The notes: generated by a model not told the origin, from the sequence alone. DNA of 64,000 nt from Glycocaulis abyssi (GCF_041429775.1 NZ_CP163421.1:2815001-2879000), one strand, 5' to 3'; shown: positions 26,401-35,451, counted from the first letter of the stretch. A program made the numbers and translations.

Positions 26401-27315
26401 CTATCTGCGCCAGGTCAGCGAGAAGGCGGCAAAGTCCTCTGACGTGTCCCAGGACTGGGTGGGCATGGACCAGCTGGTCTCGCGCCGCACATAGGCCAGC
26501 GAGAGGTCTACACCCTGCACATTCATGGCCAGGCCCGCCTGCTGATCGCCGACCATGGCATAGGGCTGGAGCGCGAAGGTCTCACGCAAGGAGCGTGTGT
26601 CGCCCGGACGATAGATCAGCGCCTGCCGGTCGGCGCCGGCGAAGAACCACCAGCCGCCATTGGCCTGATGCTCGGCCCCGACATACTGGCCGACCCGTAC
26701 GGTGGCGCCGAACTCGGTCGCCGAGCCGGCATCGCCAAAGCTGAACCCGGCGCGCGGGCGCAGGCCCATATCCAGCTCGCCATCGCCGCCCTGGCTGTCA
26801 AAACGGCCCTCATAGCGCAGCGCCATGGCGCGTCCGCGCGGGCGGTTGGCGGAAAACCGCCAGGCCGGCATGTCGATGGCGGACGGCGCCAGTGCCGCCC
26901 TAACCCAGCCGGACTGTTCGGCATCATACATGGCGACCCGCAGCTCGCTGCCCGTGGCCGTGCGCGCAATCACGGTCTGCGGCGCGTGGAAAGCGCCAAA
27001 GCTCTGCTGGAACGGGTGGGTATGGCGGACAGACAGGCCTGCCGCCGCAATCGATGATGCGTCGCGCGTGCCATAATGGGCTTCGGGGATGGTTTCCTCG
27101 CGCTCCATGGACAGGCGCATGGAGGGCAGCGGGCCGGCGGACCATTCCTCAAGCAGTGGGGCGATTATGATGGTACGCATGTCAGCGGAGCGGGCGTCCT
27201 GCGCGCTGGCAGCAGGCGATATCAGTCCCATGGCGAACCCTGCACACGCCAGAATGCCGGCGAGGCGGCTAGCCCCGGCAGCATACTGTCCTGCAGTGTT
27301 CGTCCTATTGGTCAC
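26401..27315 (-). CDS. LpxR-like (DUF2219) outer-membrane protein
   Basis: 304 aa with signal peptide ending LISPAASAQDA. The C-terminal half alternates hydrophobic/polar residues and ends in FSLTWRR, as in outer-membrane barrels. Segments WWFFAGADRQALIY and MVGDQQAGLAM recall the C-terminal part of LpxR, the lipid A 3'-O-deacylase. The Asn-Asp catalytic motif expected near the LpxR N-terminus is not visible, so enzyme activity is doubtful. Two N-terminal Met positions are possible; the one used gives a normal n-region. Confidence 0.6.
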   Translation of the reverse strand: MTNRTNTAGQYAAGASRLAGILACAGFAMGLISPAASAQDARSADMRTIIIAPLLEEWSAGPLPSMRLSMEREETIPEAHYGTRDASSIAAAGLSVRHTHPFQQSFGAFHAPQTVIARTATGSELRVAMYDAEQSGWVRAALAPSAIDMPAWRFSANRPRGRAMALRYEGRFDSQGGDGELDMGLRPRAGFSFGDAGSATEFGATVRVGQYVGAEHQANGGWWFFAGADRQALIYRPGDTRSLRETFALQPYAMVGDQQAGLAMNVQGVDLSLAYVRRETSWSMPTQSWDTSEDFAAFSLTWRR

Positions 27316-27447
27316 GTTGGCGCTCCCCAGTGCCGGTTACGTCACCTGTTTATACGCCCGATAATCTAACATGTTCCCTGCTGGCGCGCTGCCAGAATCG
27401 CTCAGGCGCGATTAACTGTGTATGAACACGCCCACAACCTTGCAATG

Positions 27448-27477
27448 AAAAAAGGAGAGGCTGCACGCCTCTCCTTT
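27448..27477 (-). terminator. Rho-independent terminator of nrdA
   Basis: Perfect 11-bp inverted repeat, AAAGGAGAGGC (27451-27461) and GCCTCTCCTTT (27467-27477), with loop TGCAC. Read on the minus strand it ends in six U residues, directly after nrdA. One of the few clear intrinsic terminators in the window. Confidence 0.9.
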
Positions 27478-27502
27478 CCCAACCCTTATGCAATACAGGT
27501 GC

Positions 27503-29383
27503 TTACTGGCAGGCGAGGCATTCCTCGTATTCGGTCCTGGCAGCGGCCTGCATGGAGCTTTCCATGTCGTCCTTGCCTTCGGTACCGGCAAAGGCGGTGC
27601 GCTGGACGGATTTGGAGCGGCAGTAATAGAGCGATTTGATGCCCCGCTCCCACGCCGTCCAGTGCAGCATGTGAAGGTCCCATTTATCGACATTGCCCGG
27701 CAGGAAGATGTTCAGCGACTGGGCCTGACAGATAAAGGGCGTGCGGTCGGCGGCGTGCTCGATCACCCAGCGCTGGTCCAGTTCGAACGCGGTCTTGAAC
27801 ACGTCCTTCTCGTCCTGGCTGAGGGCGTCGAGATGCTGGACGGAGCCTTCATGCTCCAGGATCGAATTCCAGGTCGCGGGCGTGTTGATGCCCTTGTCTT
27901 CCAGCAGCTTTTCCAGATACGGGTTCTTCACCGTGAACGAGCCTGACAGCGTCTTGTGCGTGTAGACATTGGCCGGGATCGGCTCGATGCCGGCGCTCGT
28001 CCCGCCGCAAATGATCGAGATCGAGGCGGTCGGCGCGATGGCCAGCTTGTGGGAGAAGCGCGCCTTCACGCCGCTTTCTGCCGCATCCGGGCAGGCCCCG
28101 CGCTCTTCGGCGAGCTTCACCGAAGCCCGGTCAGCGCCCTGACGCAAATGCTTGAACAGCTTGCGGTTCCAGCTGGCCGCCATGGCGGACTCAAAGGGAA
28201 TGTTGAGCGATTGCAGGAAGGAGTGGAAGCCCATCAGGCCAAGGCCGACAGACCGCTCGCGCCAGGCCGAATAGGTGGCGCGGTCCATCTCGTCGGGCGC
28301 ACGGTCGATAAAGTCCTGCAGCACATTGTCGAGGAAGCGGAACAGATCCTCGATGAAGAGCGGATCGTCCTTCCATTCGAGGAATTTCTCTGCGTTGACC
28401 GAGGACAGGCAGCACACGGCGGTGCGGTCGCGGCCCAGATGGTCGACGCCCGTCGGCAGCATGATTTCCGAGCACAGATTGGACTGGCGCACTTTCAGGC
28501 CCAGCTTCTTCTGGAACATGGGCAGGGCGTTGTTCACCGTGTCGGAATAGATGATGTAGGGCTCGCCGGTCTGCAGGCGCAGTTCCAGGATTTTCTGCCA
28601 CAGCTTGCGCGCGGAGATGGATTTCACCACTTCGCCGGATTTCGGCGAGATGAGCGGGAAATCGGCATCCTCGCGCACGGCCACCATGAACTCGTCAGTG
28701 ATGTTCAGGCCGTGATGCAGGTTCAGGCTCTTGCGGTTGAAATCGCCGCTAGGCTTGCGAATTTCCAGAAACTCTTCGATTTCCGGGTGGTGGACGTCGA
28801 GATAGACGGCGGCCGAACCGCGGCGCAGCGAGCCTTGCGAAATCGCAAGGGTCAGCGAATCCATCACGCGCACGAAGGGAATAATGCCGGAGGTCTGCCC
28901 GTTCTGGCCGACCTTCTCGCCGATGGAGCGCACATGGCCCCAATAGGTGCCGATGCCGCCGCCATTGGAGGCCAGCCACACATTTTCCGTCCAGGTGGCG
29001 ACGATATCGTCCAGCGAATCGCCAACCGAGTTGAGGAAGCACGAAATCGGCAGGCCGCGCTCGGCCCCGCCATTGGAGAGGACCGGCGTGGCGGGCATGA
29101 ACCAGAGGCGCGACATGTAGTCGTAAAGGCGCTGCGCGTGGGCCGTATCGTCGGCATAGGCGCTGGCCGCGCGCGCAAACATGTCCTGATAGCTTTCGCC
29201 GGGCAGGAGATAGCGGTCGACCAGCGTTTTCTTGCCGAAATCGGTGAGCAATGCGTCGCGCGACGGATCGGTCTTCACGCTCTCCACGAGGCGCAGCGTG
29301 ACGGCCTTGGGCTTGCCGCGCCGCGAGCGCACGGGGCCCTGTGTTGCGGTGCCGGACAGTGGGCTAGAGTCAAACGGCGTCAT
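27503..29383 (-). CDS. nrdA: Ribonucleotide reductase class Ia large subunit
   Basis: Reduces ribonucleoside diphosphates to deoxyribonucleotides with a diferric/tyrosyl partner NrdB (not in the window). 626 aa. Active-site cysteines in PISCFLNSV, SNLCSEIMLP and AVCCLSSVN; C-terminal relay cysteines in EECLACQ at the very end. There is no N-terminal ATP-cone (the protein starts close to the catalytic barrel), so dATP inhibition through that domain is not expected. Own promoter region of 288 bp with candidate NrdR boxes, and a strong terminator downstream. Confidence 0.94.
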   Translation of the reverse strand: MTPFDSSPLSGTATQGPVRSRRGKPKAVTLRLVESVKTDPSRDALLTDFGKKTLVDRYLLPGESYQDMFARAASAYADDTAHAQRLYDYMSRLWFMPATPVLSNGGAERGLPISCFLNSVGDSLDDIVATWTENVWLASNGGGIGTYWGHVRSIGEKVGQNGQTSGIIPFVRVMDSLTLAISQGSLRRGSAAVYLDVHHPEIEEFLEIRKPSGDFNRKSLNLHHGLNITDEFMVAVREDADFPLISPKSGEVVKSISARKLWQKILELRLQTGEPYIIYSDTVNNALPMFQKKLGLKVRQSNLCSEIMLPTGVDHLGRDRTAVCCLSSVNAEKFLEWKDDPLFIEDLFRFLDNVLQDFIDRAPDEMDRATYSAWRERSVGLGLMGFHSFLQSLNIPFESAMAASWNRKLFKHLRQGADRASVKLAEERGACPDAAESGVKARFSHKLAIAPTASISIICGGTSAGIEPIPANVYTHKTLSGSFTVKNPYLEKLLEDKGINTPATWNSILEHEGSVQHLDALSQDEKDVFKTAFELDQRWVIEHAADRTPFICQAQSLNIFLPGNVDKWDLHMLHWTAWERGIKSLYYCRSKSVQRTAFAGTEGKDDMESSMQAAARTEYEECLACQ

Positions 29384-29460
29384 GGTCCAAACCGCTCCTT
29401 CGTGCAGGGCGCAAAAATCCTTGGCGCTGGGCAGGGAAACGCGCGCCGCCTTAACAAAAA

Positions 29461-29508
29461 CCTATACATGCTGTGTGGCTTCCCCCGGAAACCGCAACAT
29501 ATAGTGCT
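29461..29508 (-). promoter_or_regulatory. Candidate tandem NrdR boxes upstream of nrdA
   Basis: A box at 29493-29508 (CGCAACATATAGTGCT) and another at 29461-29476 (CCTATACATGCTGTGT) partly match the NrdR consensus (ACAC-AT-rich-GTGT type). Their centres are 32 bp apart, the three-turn spacing typical of NrdR sites. They lie 78-125 bases before the nrdA start. Match is imperfect, so this is inference. Confidence 0.45.
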
Positions 29509-29671
29509 AAGGGTCTCAGCCAGCGTCAACGGCCCAAACACGCTTCGGCCCAACTTTTTGGTAAACAAACTCCTAACACATCGGTGTCCGTATCCGGACT
29601 CTTTAACGCTTTCGGGGCGATAGCCCTGCTGAGATTAAATGTGGAAATCACAGCTGGCCGCTGCCAGCCGC

Positions 29672-32600
29672 TTATCCCAGATTCAGCAGTTCGGGATCGC
29701 CCCCCTGCGCCGCGATGTTGATCGTCACCACACGTTCTGCCGCGAAGCGGTAGAGATAGTGCGGTCCCCCGGCTTTCGGCCCGGTGCCGGAGAGGCCCTC
29801 ACCGCCGAAAGGCTGCACGCCGACGACCGCGCCGGTCATGTTGCGATTCACGTAGGTATTGCCCGCCGGAACCGCCTCGCGAACCGAATCAAGGAATCGC
29901 TGGAGACGCGAATGCACCCCCAGCGTCAGCCCGTAGCCCTTGCCTGCGAGCTGGGCGGCGAGCTTTGGCAGATCGGCGCGCTTGTAACGGACCACATGCA
30001 GGATCGGCCCGAATACTTCGCGGTCGGCCACGTCCAGCGAGGGCAGTTCGACCAGCAAGGGCGCGAAATAATGCCCTTGCGCTTTCAGCGCATCGCTCAG
30101 CGGCGCGCGGTGCAGGATGGTGGCTTCGCGCTCCATGCGGCTCTCATGGGCGGTGAGCATGCCGAGCGCCTCGTCATCAATGACCGGGCCGACATCGGTC
30201 GCCGGATCGGCCGGATCGCCCAGGGTCAGCGCATCCATCGCGCCTTTAAGCGCCTCGATCAGCCCGTCGGAGGTCTCGCGTGGCAGGAAGATGATGCGAA
30301 GCGCGGAGCAGCGCTGTCCGGCTGAACCGAAGGCGGAGAGAATCACATCATCCACCACCTGCTCTTTCAGGGCGGACGTGTCGACGAACATGGCGTTGAG
30401 CCCGCCCGTTTCGGCTATCAGCGGCAGGATGGCCCCGTCGCGCGATGCCAGCGTGCGGTTGATGATGCGCGCGACTTCCGTCGAGCCGGTGAAGGCAACC
30501 CCGGCCAGAAGCGGATGGCCCGTCATCAGCGCGCCCACCTTGCCATCGCCGGGTACCAGCTGGACCACGTCTTTGGGCAGGCCCGCCTTCTGGAAGAGTT
30601 TGATGGTTTCGAACGCTACCAAAGGCGTCTGCTCGGCGGGCTTCGCGACGACCGTATTTCCGGCGGCCAGCGCAGCGGCAATCTGGCCGGTGAAGATCGC
30701 CAGCGGGAAGTTCCACGGGCTGATGCAGGCAAAGACACCCTTGCCCGCCAGCTCCATATGGTTGGTTTCGCCTGCCGGTCCGGGCAGGCGGTCGGCATGG
30801 CTGAACTTGGTTTCGGCCTCGGCTGCGTAATAGCGCAAGAAATCGACCGCCTCGCGCACTTCTGCCACGCCGTCATTAAGCGTCTTGCCACCTTCACGCG
30901 TCAGGATCGCCATGAAGCGGCCGGTATCGGCCTCCAGCACATCGGCGATTTTGCGCAAGATCATGGCCCGCGCGGCGCCGCCCTGACGGTCCCAGGCATC
31001 GAACGCCTTGTGGGCCGCCGTGAAGGCGGCATCCACCATGGCTTCGTCGGCCTCCACGACTTTGCTCACAATCACGGAGGAATTGACCGGGCTTGCCTGC
31101 TCGCGCGCCTTTCCTGTTTTCACCTTGCCGGAGATGATCGGGCCACATGCATAGGGCATCGCCTTGTCGAAATGGTTTTGCGCGTCTGCCAGCATGGTGC
31201 GTACCCCTTTCTGTGAAAGGTCGACCCCTGCCGAATTGTCCCGGTGGGGACCGTAAAGCCGGGGCGGGGCCGGAATGAAGGGATGGCGGTCCATGCTGTC
31301 GGCGCCCTCAAAGGGGCCGCGCGCCACATCGGCAGCCGGAACATCCGGATCGAGGAAGGAGTGCACGAAGGAGGTGTTGGCCCCGTTCTCCAGCAGACGG
31401 CGCACCAGATAGGGCAGCAAGTCTTCATGGCTGCCCACAGGCGCGTAGACGCGCACAGGGCGCAGCGCGAAGGCGCTGGCGGCGGCCAGATAAAGCGGCT
31501 CGCCCATGCCGTGCAGGCGCTGGAACTCGTATGATTCATTGCCAAGCTCGGCGGCGATCTCGCGCACCGCGCATAAGGAATGCGCGTTATGGGTCGCAAA
31601 CTGCGGGTAGATCGTGTCCGGCTCACCCAGCATGGCGCGCGCGCAGGCCAGATAGTTGAGGTCAGTCGCCGATTTGGTGGTCCAGACCGGAAAGTCCGGC
31701 CAGCCATTCATCTGCGAGAATTTCACTTCGGTGTCCCAGTAGGCGCCCTTTACGAGGCGCACCATGAGACGCCGCCCGCTGGACCGGCCCAGCTCGGCCA
31801 GTTTGGCGATCACGGCGCGTGCGCGCTTCTGGTAGGCTTGCAGGGCCAGGCCCAGACCATTCCAGCCCGCAAGAGAGGGTTCGTGGGCGAGACGCTCCAG
31901 CATCATCAGCTGCAGGACGAGACGGTCTGATTCCTCGGCGTCCAGGCAGAAGCCGATATCGGCCGCCTTGGCCGCTTCAGCCTGCTCCAGCACTTTGGGA
32001 TAAAGCTCGCGCCAGAGCGTTTCGAGCTTGAAGATATTATAGCGCGGATGCAGGGCGGAGAGCTTGACCGACACGCCATCGACCGCTTCCACCGGCCCGT
32101 CCTGGCGGGACTTGGCGACGGCGGCGATCGCGTCGAGATAGCGGGTGTGATAGCGCGCGGCGTCCGTGTGTGTGCGCGCGCCCTCGCCCAGCATGTCGAA
32201 AGAGAAGAGCGGGTGGTGGCCCTCTGGCACTTTCCAGGCATGGCCGCGCCTTATCGCGCCGCCAATCGTGCGGCCCAGCACGAACTGCTCGCCCAGAATG
32301 CGCATGGCCTGGCGGGTGGCGGTGCGGATGACCGGCTCACCGACCCGGCCTGCGATATTGCGGAAATAGGCGCCGGGATCCTTTCGCGCAGCCGGGTCCA
32401 CATCCATCAGCGAGCCAGAGAGCATCAGGCCCAGCGTCGAGGCATTGACCAGCCAGTTTTCCGACTTCCACGCGTGCTCGGCCCATGCGCCCGAACCGAT
32501 CTTTTCGGCGATCAGCGCATCGGCGGTTTTCGCGTCCGGCACGCGCAAGAGCGCTTCGGCCAGACACATCAGGGCGAGCCCTTCCTTGTTGGACAGGCCA

Positions 32601-32818
32601 AACTCCTGCAGGAAGGATTCCATCAGCCCGGTGCGGGTCTTGGCGTTGCGCGCCCGCTCGACCAGATCGATGGCGGCTGCCGAGACGCGTGCGCGTGCCG
32701 CCGCGTCCAGCCCGGCCTGTGCATTGAGCGCGCGCACGGCCTCGCTCTCGGACGCAAATTTCAGGGCATCAATGCTATCCCAGTCGATGCCGGCGGCAGA
32801 GGCAGTGTCGGTGTTCAT
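29672..32818 (-). CDS. putA: PutA, proline dehydrogenase / glutamate semialdehyde dehydrogenase
   Basis: Bifunctional enzyme oxidising proline to glutamate, with FAD in the N-terminal barrel and NAD in the C-terminal aldehyde dehydrogenase; peripheral membrane, feeds electrons to quinone. 1048 aa from the ATG at 32818. Barrel motif RLVKGAYWDTEVK; dehydrogenase Glu in AETGGLNAM and nucleophile Cys in FGSAGQRCSALR. It lacks the ribbon-helix-helix repressor domain of long PutA, so autoregulation is not expected; no Lrp-like gene is adjacent. Weak ribosome site. Divergent from a glycosyltransferase. Confidence 0.95.
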   Translation of the reverse strand: MNTDTASAAGIDWDSIDALKFASESEAVRALNAQAGLDAAARARVSAAAIDLVERARNAKTRTGLMESFLQEFGLSNKEGLALMCLAEALLRVPDAKTADALIAEKIGSGAWAEHAWKSENWLVNASTLGLMLSGSLMDVDPAARKDPGAYFRNIAGRVGEPVIRTATRQAMRILGEQFVLGRTIGGAIRRGHAWKVPEGHHPLFSFDMLGEGARTHTDAARYHTRYLDAIAAVAKSRQDGPVEAVDGVSVKLSALHPRYNIFKLETLWRELYPKVLEQAEAAKAADIGFCLDAEESDRLVLQLMMLERLAHEPSLAGWNGLGLALQAYQKRARAVIAKLAELGRSSGRRLMVRLVKGAYWDTEVKFSQMNGWPDFPVWTTKSATDLNYLACARAMLGEPDTIYPQFATHNAHSLCAVREIAAELGNESYEFQRLHGMGEPLYLAAASAFALRPVRVYAPVGSHEDLLPYLVRRLLENGANTSFVHSFLDPDVPAADVARGPFEGADSMDRHPFIPAPPRLYGPHRDNSAGVDLSQKGVRTMLADAQNHFDKAMPYACGPIISGKVKTGKAREQASPVNSSVIVSKVVEADEAMVDAAFTAAHKAFDAWDRQGGAARAMILRKIADVLEADTGRFMAILTREGGKTLNDGVAEVREAVDFLRYYAAEAETKFSHADRLPGPAGETNHMELAGKGVFACISPWNFPLAIFTGQIAAALAAGNTVVAKPAEQTPLVAFETIKLFQKAGLPKDVVQLVPGDGKVGALMTGHPLLAGVAFTGSTEVARIINRTLASRDGAILPLIAETGGLNAMFVDTSALKEQVVDDVILSAFGSAGQRCSALRIIFLPRETSDGLIEALKGAMDALTLGDPADPATDVGPVIDDEALGMLTAHESRMEREATILHRAPLSDALKAQGHYFAPLLVELPSLDVADREVFGPILHVVRYKRADLPKLAAQLAGKGYGLTLGVHSRLQRFLDSVREAVPAGNTYVNRNMTGAVVGVQPFGGEGLSGTGPKAGGPHYLYRFAAERVVTINIAAQGGDPELLNLG

Positions 32819-32941
32819 CGTCAATCCGTCTTTCGGGCCAAAGCTCGCGGTGACATGGCCACAACGGGAACGGGCAGGCAAGACCACAACACTGTTACCC
32901 TTCGCTTGGCCGCAAAAACGCGTTATGAGCACCGGCCCGGC

Positions 32942-32973
32942 ACCCGGACCTGTCTTTGAGGCATGGTCCGGGT
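32942..32973 (+). promoter_or_regulatory. Perfect 9-bp stem-loop in the glycosyltransferase leader
   Basis: ACCCGGACC (32942-32950) and GGTCCGGGT (32965-32973) with a 14-base loop, ending 21 bases before the ATG of the downstream gene and just upstream of its GAGG ribosome site. No T-run. It could be a leader structure or an operator in the 176-bp divergent gap with putA. Confidence 0.4.
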
Positions 32974-32994
32974 CAGTTGAAAAGAGGCCCGTAA

Positions 32995-34086
32995 ATGGAC
33001 AATACGCCCTTGCGCATTCTGCTGGTGACAGACGCCTGGGAGCCGCAGGTCAATGGTGTGGTGCGCACGCTGTCGCGCACGGTCGATGAATGCCGCGCCA
33101 TGGGCCATGAGGTGGAGGTCATCCATCCGGGGCTTGGCTTCAAGACGATTCCCTTGCCGACCTATCCCGATATCAAGCTGGCGCTGGGCGCGCGTGATGA
33201 TCTTGAAGCGCGTTTCCGCGCCTTCGAGCCGGAAGCCATTCACATCTCCACCGAAGGCACGCTGGGTCATGTCGCCCGGCGCATCTGCCTGTCATGGAAG
33301 CTGCCCTTCACGACCAGCTATCACACCCAGTTTCCCGAATATGTGCATGCGCGCTTCCCCTTCATTCCGCTGGCGGCGGGCTATGCCTTCATGCGCCGCT
33401 TTCACAATGCGGGTAACGGCATCATGGTCGCCACCGAGACCATGCGGCAGGGACTTGTAAAGCGCGGCTTCAACAATCTTGTCCCGTGGTCGCGCGGGGT
33501 GGACACAGACCAGTTCCGCCCGGACCTGCGGGGCATTGATGGCGGTGTCTATAAAGACCTCCCAAAGCCGGTCTTTGCCTATGTCGGCCGGGTGGCGGTG
33601 GAGAAGAATATCGAGGCATTCCTCAAGCTCGACCTGCCCGGCTCCAAGGTCGTCGTCGGTCCGGGTCCGCAGCTGGAAGAGCTCAAACGCAAGTACAGGA
33701 ACGTGCACTTTACCGGCGGCAAGTCCGGCGAGGAGCTGGCGCGCCATTTTGCCGACGCCGATGTGTTCGTCTTCCCCAGCTTCACCGACACGTTCGGGCT
33801 GGTGATCCTGGAAGCGATGGCCTGCGGCACGCCGGTGGCGGCGTTCATCGCGCCGGGGCCGCGCGATATCATCCCCGGCTCCAAGGCCGGTGTGGTGTCA
33901 AACGATCTCAAGCAAGCCTGCCTGCAGGCGCTGGAGCTCAGCCGCGAGGACGCGCGCGCCTTCGCCGAACAGAACTCCTGGCGCGCCTGCACCGAGCAGT
34001 TTGTCGCCAATCTCAAACCCCAGCCCCGCCCGGAGCGCAAACGCTTCTGGAAGCGCTTGAGAAGGCTGAGGCGCAACAAGGGTTAG
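32995..34086 (+). CDS. GT4-family glycosyltransferase
   Basis: 363 aa, GT-B fold. N-terminal domain begins with LLVTDAWEPQVNGVVRTL and has the STEGTLGHVARR and SYHTQFPEYV segments typical of mannosyl/glucosyltransferases of the MgtA/SQDX-like group; the C-terminal donor site has FVFPSFTDTFGLVILEAMACGTPV. Such enzymes often glycosylate diacylglycerol or a lipid carrier at the inner membrane. Donor and acceptor cannot be fixed here. The C-terminus is strongly basic (RKRFWKRLRRLRRNKG), which suits binding to acidic phospholipids. Confidence 0.8.
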   Translation: MDNTPLRILLVTDAWEPQVNGVVRTLSRTVDECRAMGHEVEVIHPGLGFKTIPLPTYPDIKLALGARDDLEARFRAFEPEAIHISTEGTLGHVARRICLSWKLPFTTSYHTQFPEYVHARFPFIPLAAGYAFMRRFHNAGNGIMVATETMRQGLVKRGFNNLVPWSRGVDTDQFRPDLRGIDGGVYKDLPKPVFAYVGRVAVEKNIEAFLKLDLPGSKVVVGPGPQLEELKRKYRNVHFTGGKSGEELARHFADADVFVFPSFTDTFGLVILEAMACGTPVAAFIAPGPRDIIPGSKAGVVSNDLKQACLQALELSREDARAFAEQNSWRACTEQFVANLKPQPRPERKRFWKRLRRLRRNKG

Positions 34087-34094
34087 AGGGCAGG

Positions 34095-34529
34095 TCAGCC
34101 TTGCCGCTTGGCCGATTTCAGCGTGCGCTGGCGAAGCCGCTCCATCATGGCCGAACGGATCGCTTCGAACAGGCTTTTGGGAAGACGGCCATATGTCCAA
34201 GCCTCGCCGGGGCGTGCCGGAACTATCCCCGCGTCATCCCAGGAGACGGCGTTCGCCTCTGCGGTCACAATATAGCTGTGCCCGTCATCCAGGCCGAGAT
34301 GCTTGCTGACGGCCGCGGGTATGGGAATTGCGCCTGTTTGCGCCGCTGGAGGGCTGTGCGTCACAGGCACCAGCAAAACTTCGGTCTTGCCGTCGGCGCT
34401 CCGGATAATTGCGGCGACCACTACGCAGGGCCGGTCCTTGCTGCCTTCGTTCCTCCCTTTCTCGCGTTCGTGTGACCAGAGAAAGTCATAGCGGATGACG
34501 AGGCCGGGTACCGGCTCAGGCTTCTTCAC
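34095..34529 (-). CDS. PemK/MazF-like toxin
   Basis: 144 aa growth-inhibitor family protein, predicted mRNA endoribonuclease. The N-terminal strand region GLVIRYDFLWSHEREKG and the following KDRPCVVVAAI with VLLVPVTHS fit the PemK-like fold. It follows a Phd/YefM-type antitoxin and overlaps it by 14 nt, the usual antitoxin-first order. Pairing a PemK-like toxin with a Phd-like antitoxin is less common than with MazE. Located beside a truncated ribD. Confidence 0.8.
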   Translation of the reverse strand: MKKPEPVPGLVIRYDFLWSHEREKGRNEGSKDRPCVVVAAIIRSADGKTEVLLVPVTHSPPAAQTGAIPIPAAVSKHLGLDDGHSYIVTAEANAVSWDDAGIVPARPGEAWTYGRLPKSLFEAIRSAMMERLRQRTLKSAKRQG

Positions 34530-34800
34530 CGGAACCCGTCTTCAACAGTGCTTCTAACGCGGGATCTGCATCACCGTACTCCGCGTCCGCCAGAGCCTCG
34601 ACCCATGCCTTCGGCAGACTTTCTGTAAGATGGTTCTGGCGGGTGTCGCGCGCTTTCAGGCGTTCATACTCATCGATATCGATAAGTACGCGTGCTGTTC
34701 GTCTGTGTTTGGTTATAAAGACCGGGCTCTTCGCTGCCTGCTCAATATAAAGCCCGGCCCGGGTCTGGAACTCGGTAGCCGTCACGGAAATCTTGCTCAC
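34516..34800 (-). CDS. Phd/YefM-type antitoxin
   Basis: 94 aa. N-terminal MSKISVTATEFQTRAGLYIEQAA and VFITKHRRTARVLIDIDEYERL match the Phd/YefM DNA-binding antitoxin fold. The C-terminal 40 residues are acidic and helical, expected to wrap the toxin. First gene of the toxin-antitoxin pair. Such antitoxins repress their own promoter, and an inverted repeat lies 28 bp upstream. Confidence 0.85.
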   Translation of the reverse strand: MSKISVTATEFQTRAGLYIEQAAKSPVFITKHRRTARVLIDIDEYERLKARDTRQNHLTESLPKAWVEALADAEYGDADPALEALLKTGSGEEA

Positions 34801-34827
34801 GTCACCAATGCCTCCATTTTGATGTGC

Positions 34828-34863
34828 CGATATTAGCTATTTTATCGAAAATTCGCAATATCG
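34828..34863 (-). promoter_or_regulatory. A/T-rich inverted repeat, putative toxin-antitoxin operator
   Basis: CGATATT (34828-34834) and AATATCG (34857-34863) form perfect 7-bp arms, enclosing an A/T-rich core that includes CGAAAATTCG (34846-34855). It lies in the 63-bp gap between the ribD end and the antitoxin start, where the autoregulated promoter should be. The A/T content contrasts with the surrounding DNA. Confidence 0.5.
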
Positions 34864-35451
34864 CTAACCTGCCACCCTCACCCGCGTCATCCCTTCACGG
34901 CCGAGGCGCTGGATGGCCTGATCGACGCTTTCGTCTGGCCCCGGCACCAGATCGGCATCGAAGATATTGGGGCGGCGGTCCTGCAGCACCAGCGGCAGGC
35001 CGGTGCGCACGCGGGTGAAGAAGCCCGCATTGAGCGCGTCGCCTGCTTCCTGCCGGACGCCTTCGATCACACTGACGCCAGCCTCGCGCAGCATGGCGAC
35101 GCCCCGGCCCGATACGCGCGGATCAGGATCACCCGACGCGATGAAAACGCGCGCCACGCCTGCCCGGATGAGCGCGTCTGCGCAGGGCGGTGTATGGCCG
35201 TAATGGGAGCAGGGCTCCAGCGTGACATAGACATCGGCGCCGCGCGCTGCCGCCCCGGCTTTCTCCAGCGCCTGCGCCTCGGCATGCGGGCGTCCGCCCG
35301 GCGCGGTGACGGCCGTGGCGATCACATGGCCATTTTTTGCGATGACGCAGCCCACCGACGGGTTGGGCGCGGTCTTGCCCAACCCGGAAAAGGCCAGCGC
35401 CAGCGCCGCGTCCATGAAGCGCAGATCGGAAGGGGTCAGCCCTTCGGGCAT
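34864..35451 (-). pseudogene. ribD: RibD with intact deaminase but deleted reductase domain
   Basis: RibD normally (about 360 aa) deaminates and then reduces the pyrimidine intermediate of riboflavin synthesis. Here only 195 aa. The N-terminal deaminase is intact: zinc motifs HAEAQAL and PCSHYGHTPPC. The reductase starts (LNAGFFTRVRTGLPLV) but jumps to a segment like its late part (DESVDQAIQRLGREGMTRV) and stops at VRVAG, so an internal deletion of about 100 residues and a C-terminal loss have occurred. A toxin-antitoxin pair occupies the DNA beyond. Overlaps gpmA by 16 nt upstream. The deaminase may still work, but a full RibD must exist elsewhere if the cell makes riboflavin. Confidence 0.75.

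Noticed and set aside
29560-29578. CtrA-like TTAA-N7-TTAA site upstream of nrdA
   Set aside because: The two TAA elements are spaced one base too far and the first half is GTAA; not a convincing CtrA box.
27956-29623. 555-codon open frame antisense to nrdA
   Set aside because: Mirror of the nrdA codon pattern; no start context, no recognisable domain.
34081-34880. Flanking direct repeats marking a mobile insertion of the PemK/Phd module
   Set aside because: Only a poor, inverted similarity between GAGGGCAGG near 34087 and the ribD end; no target-site duplication or integrase.
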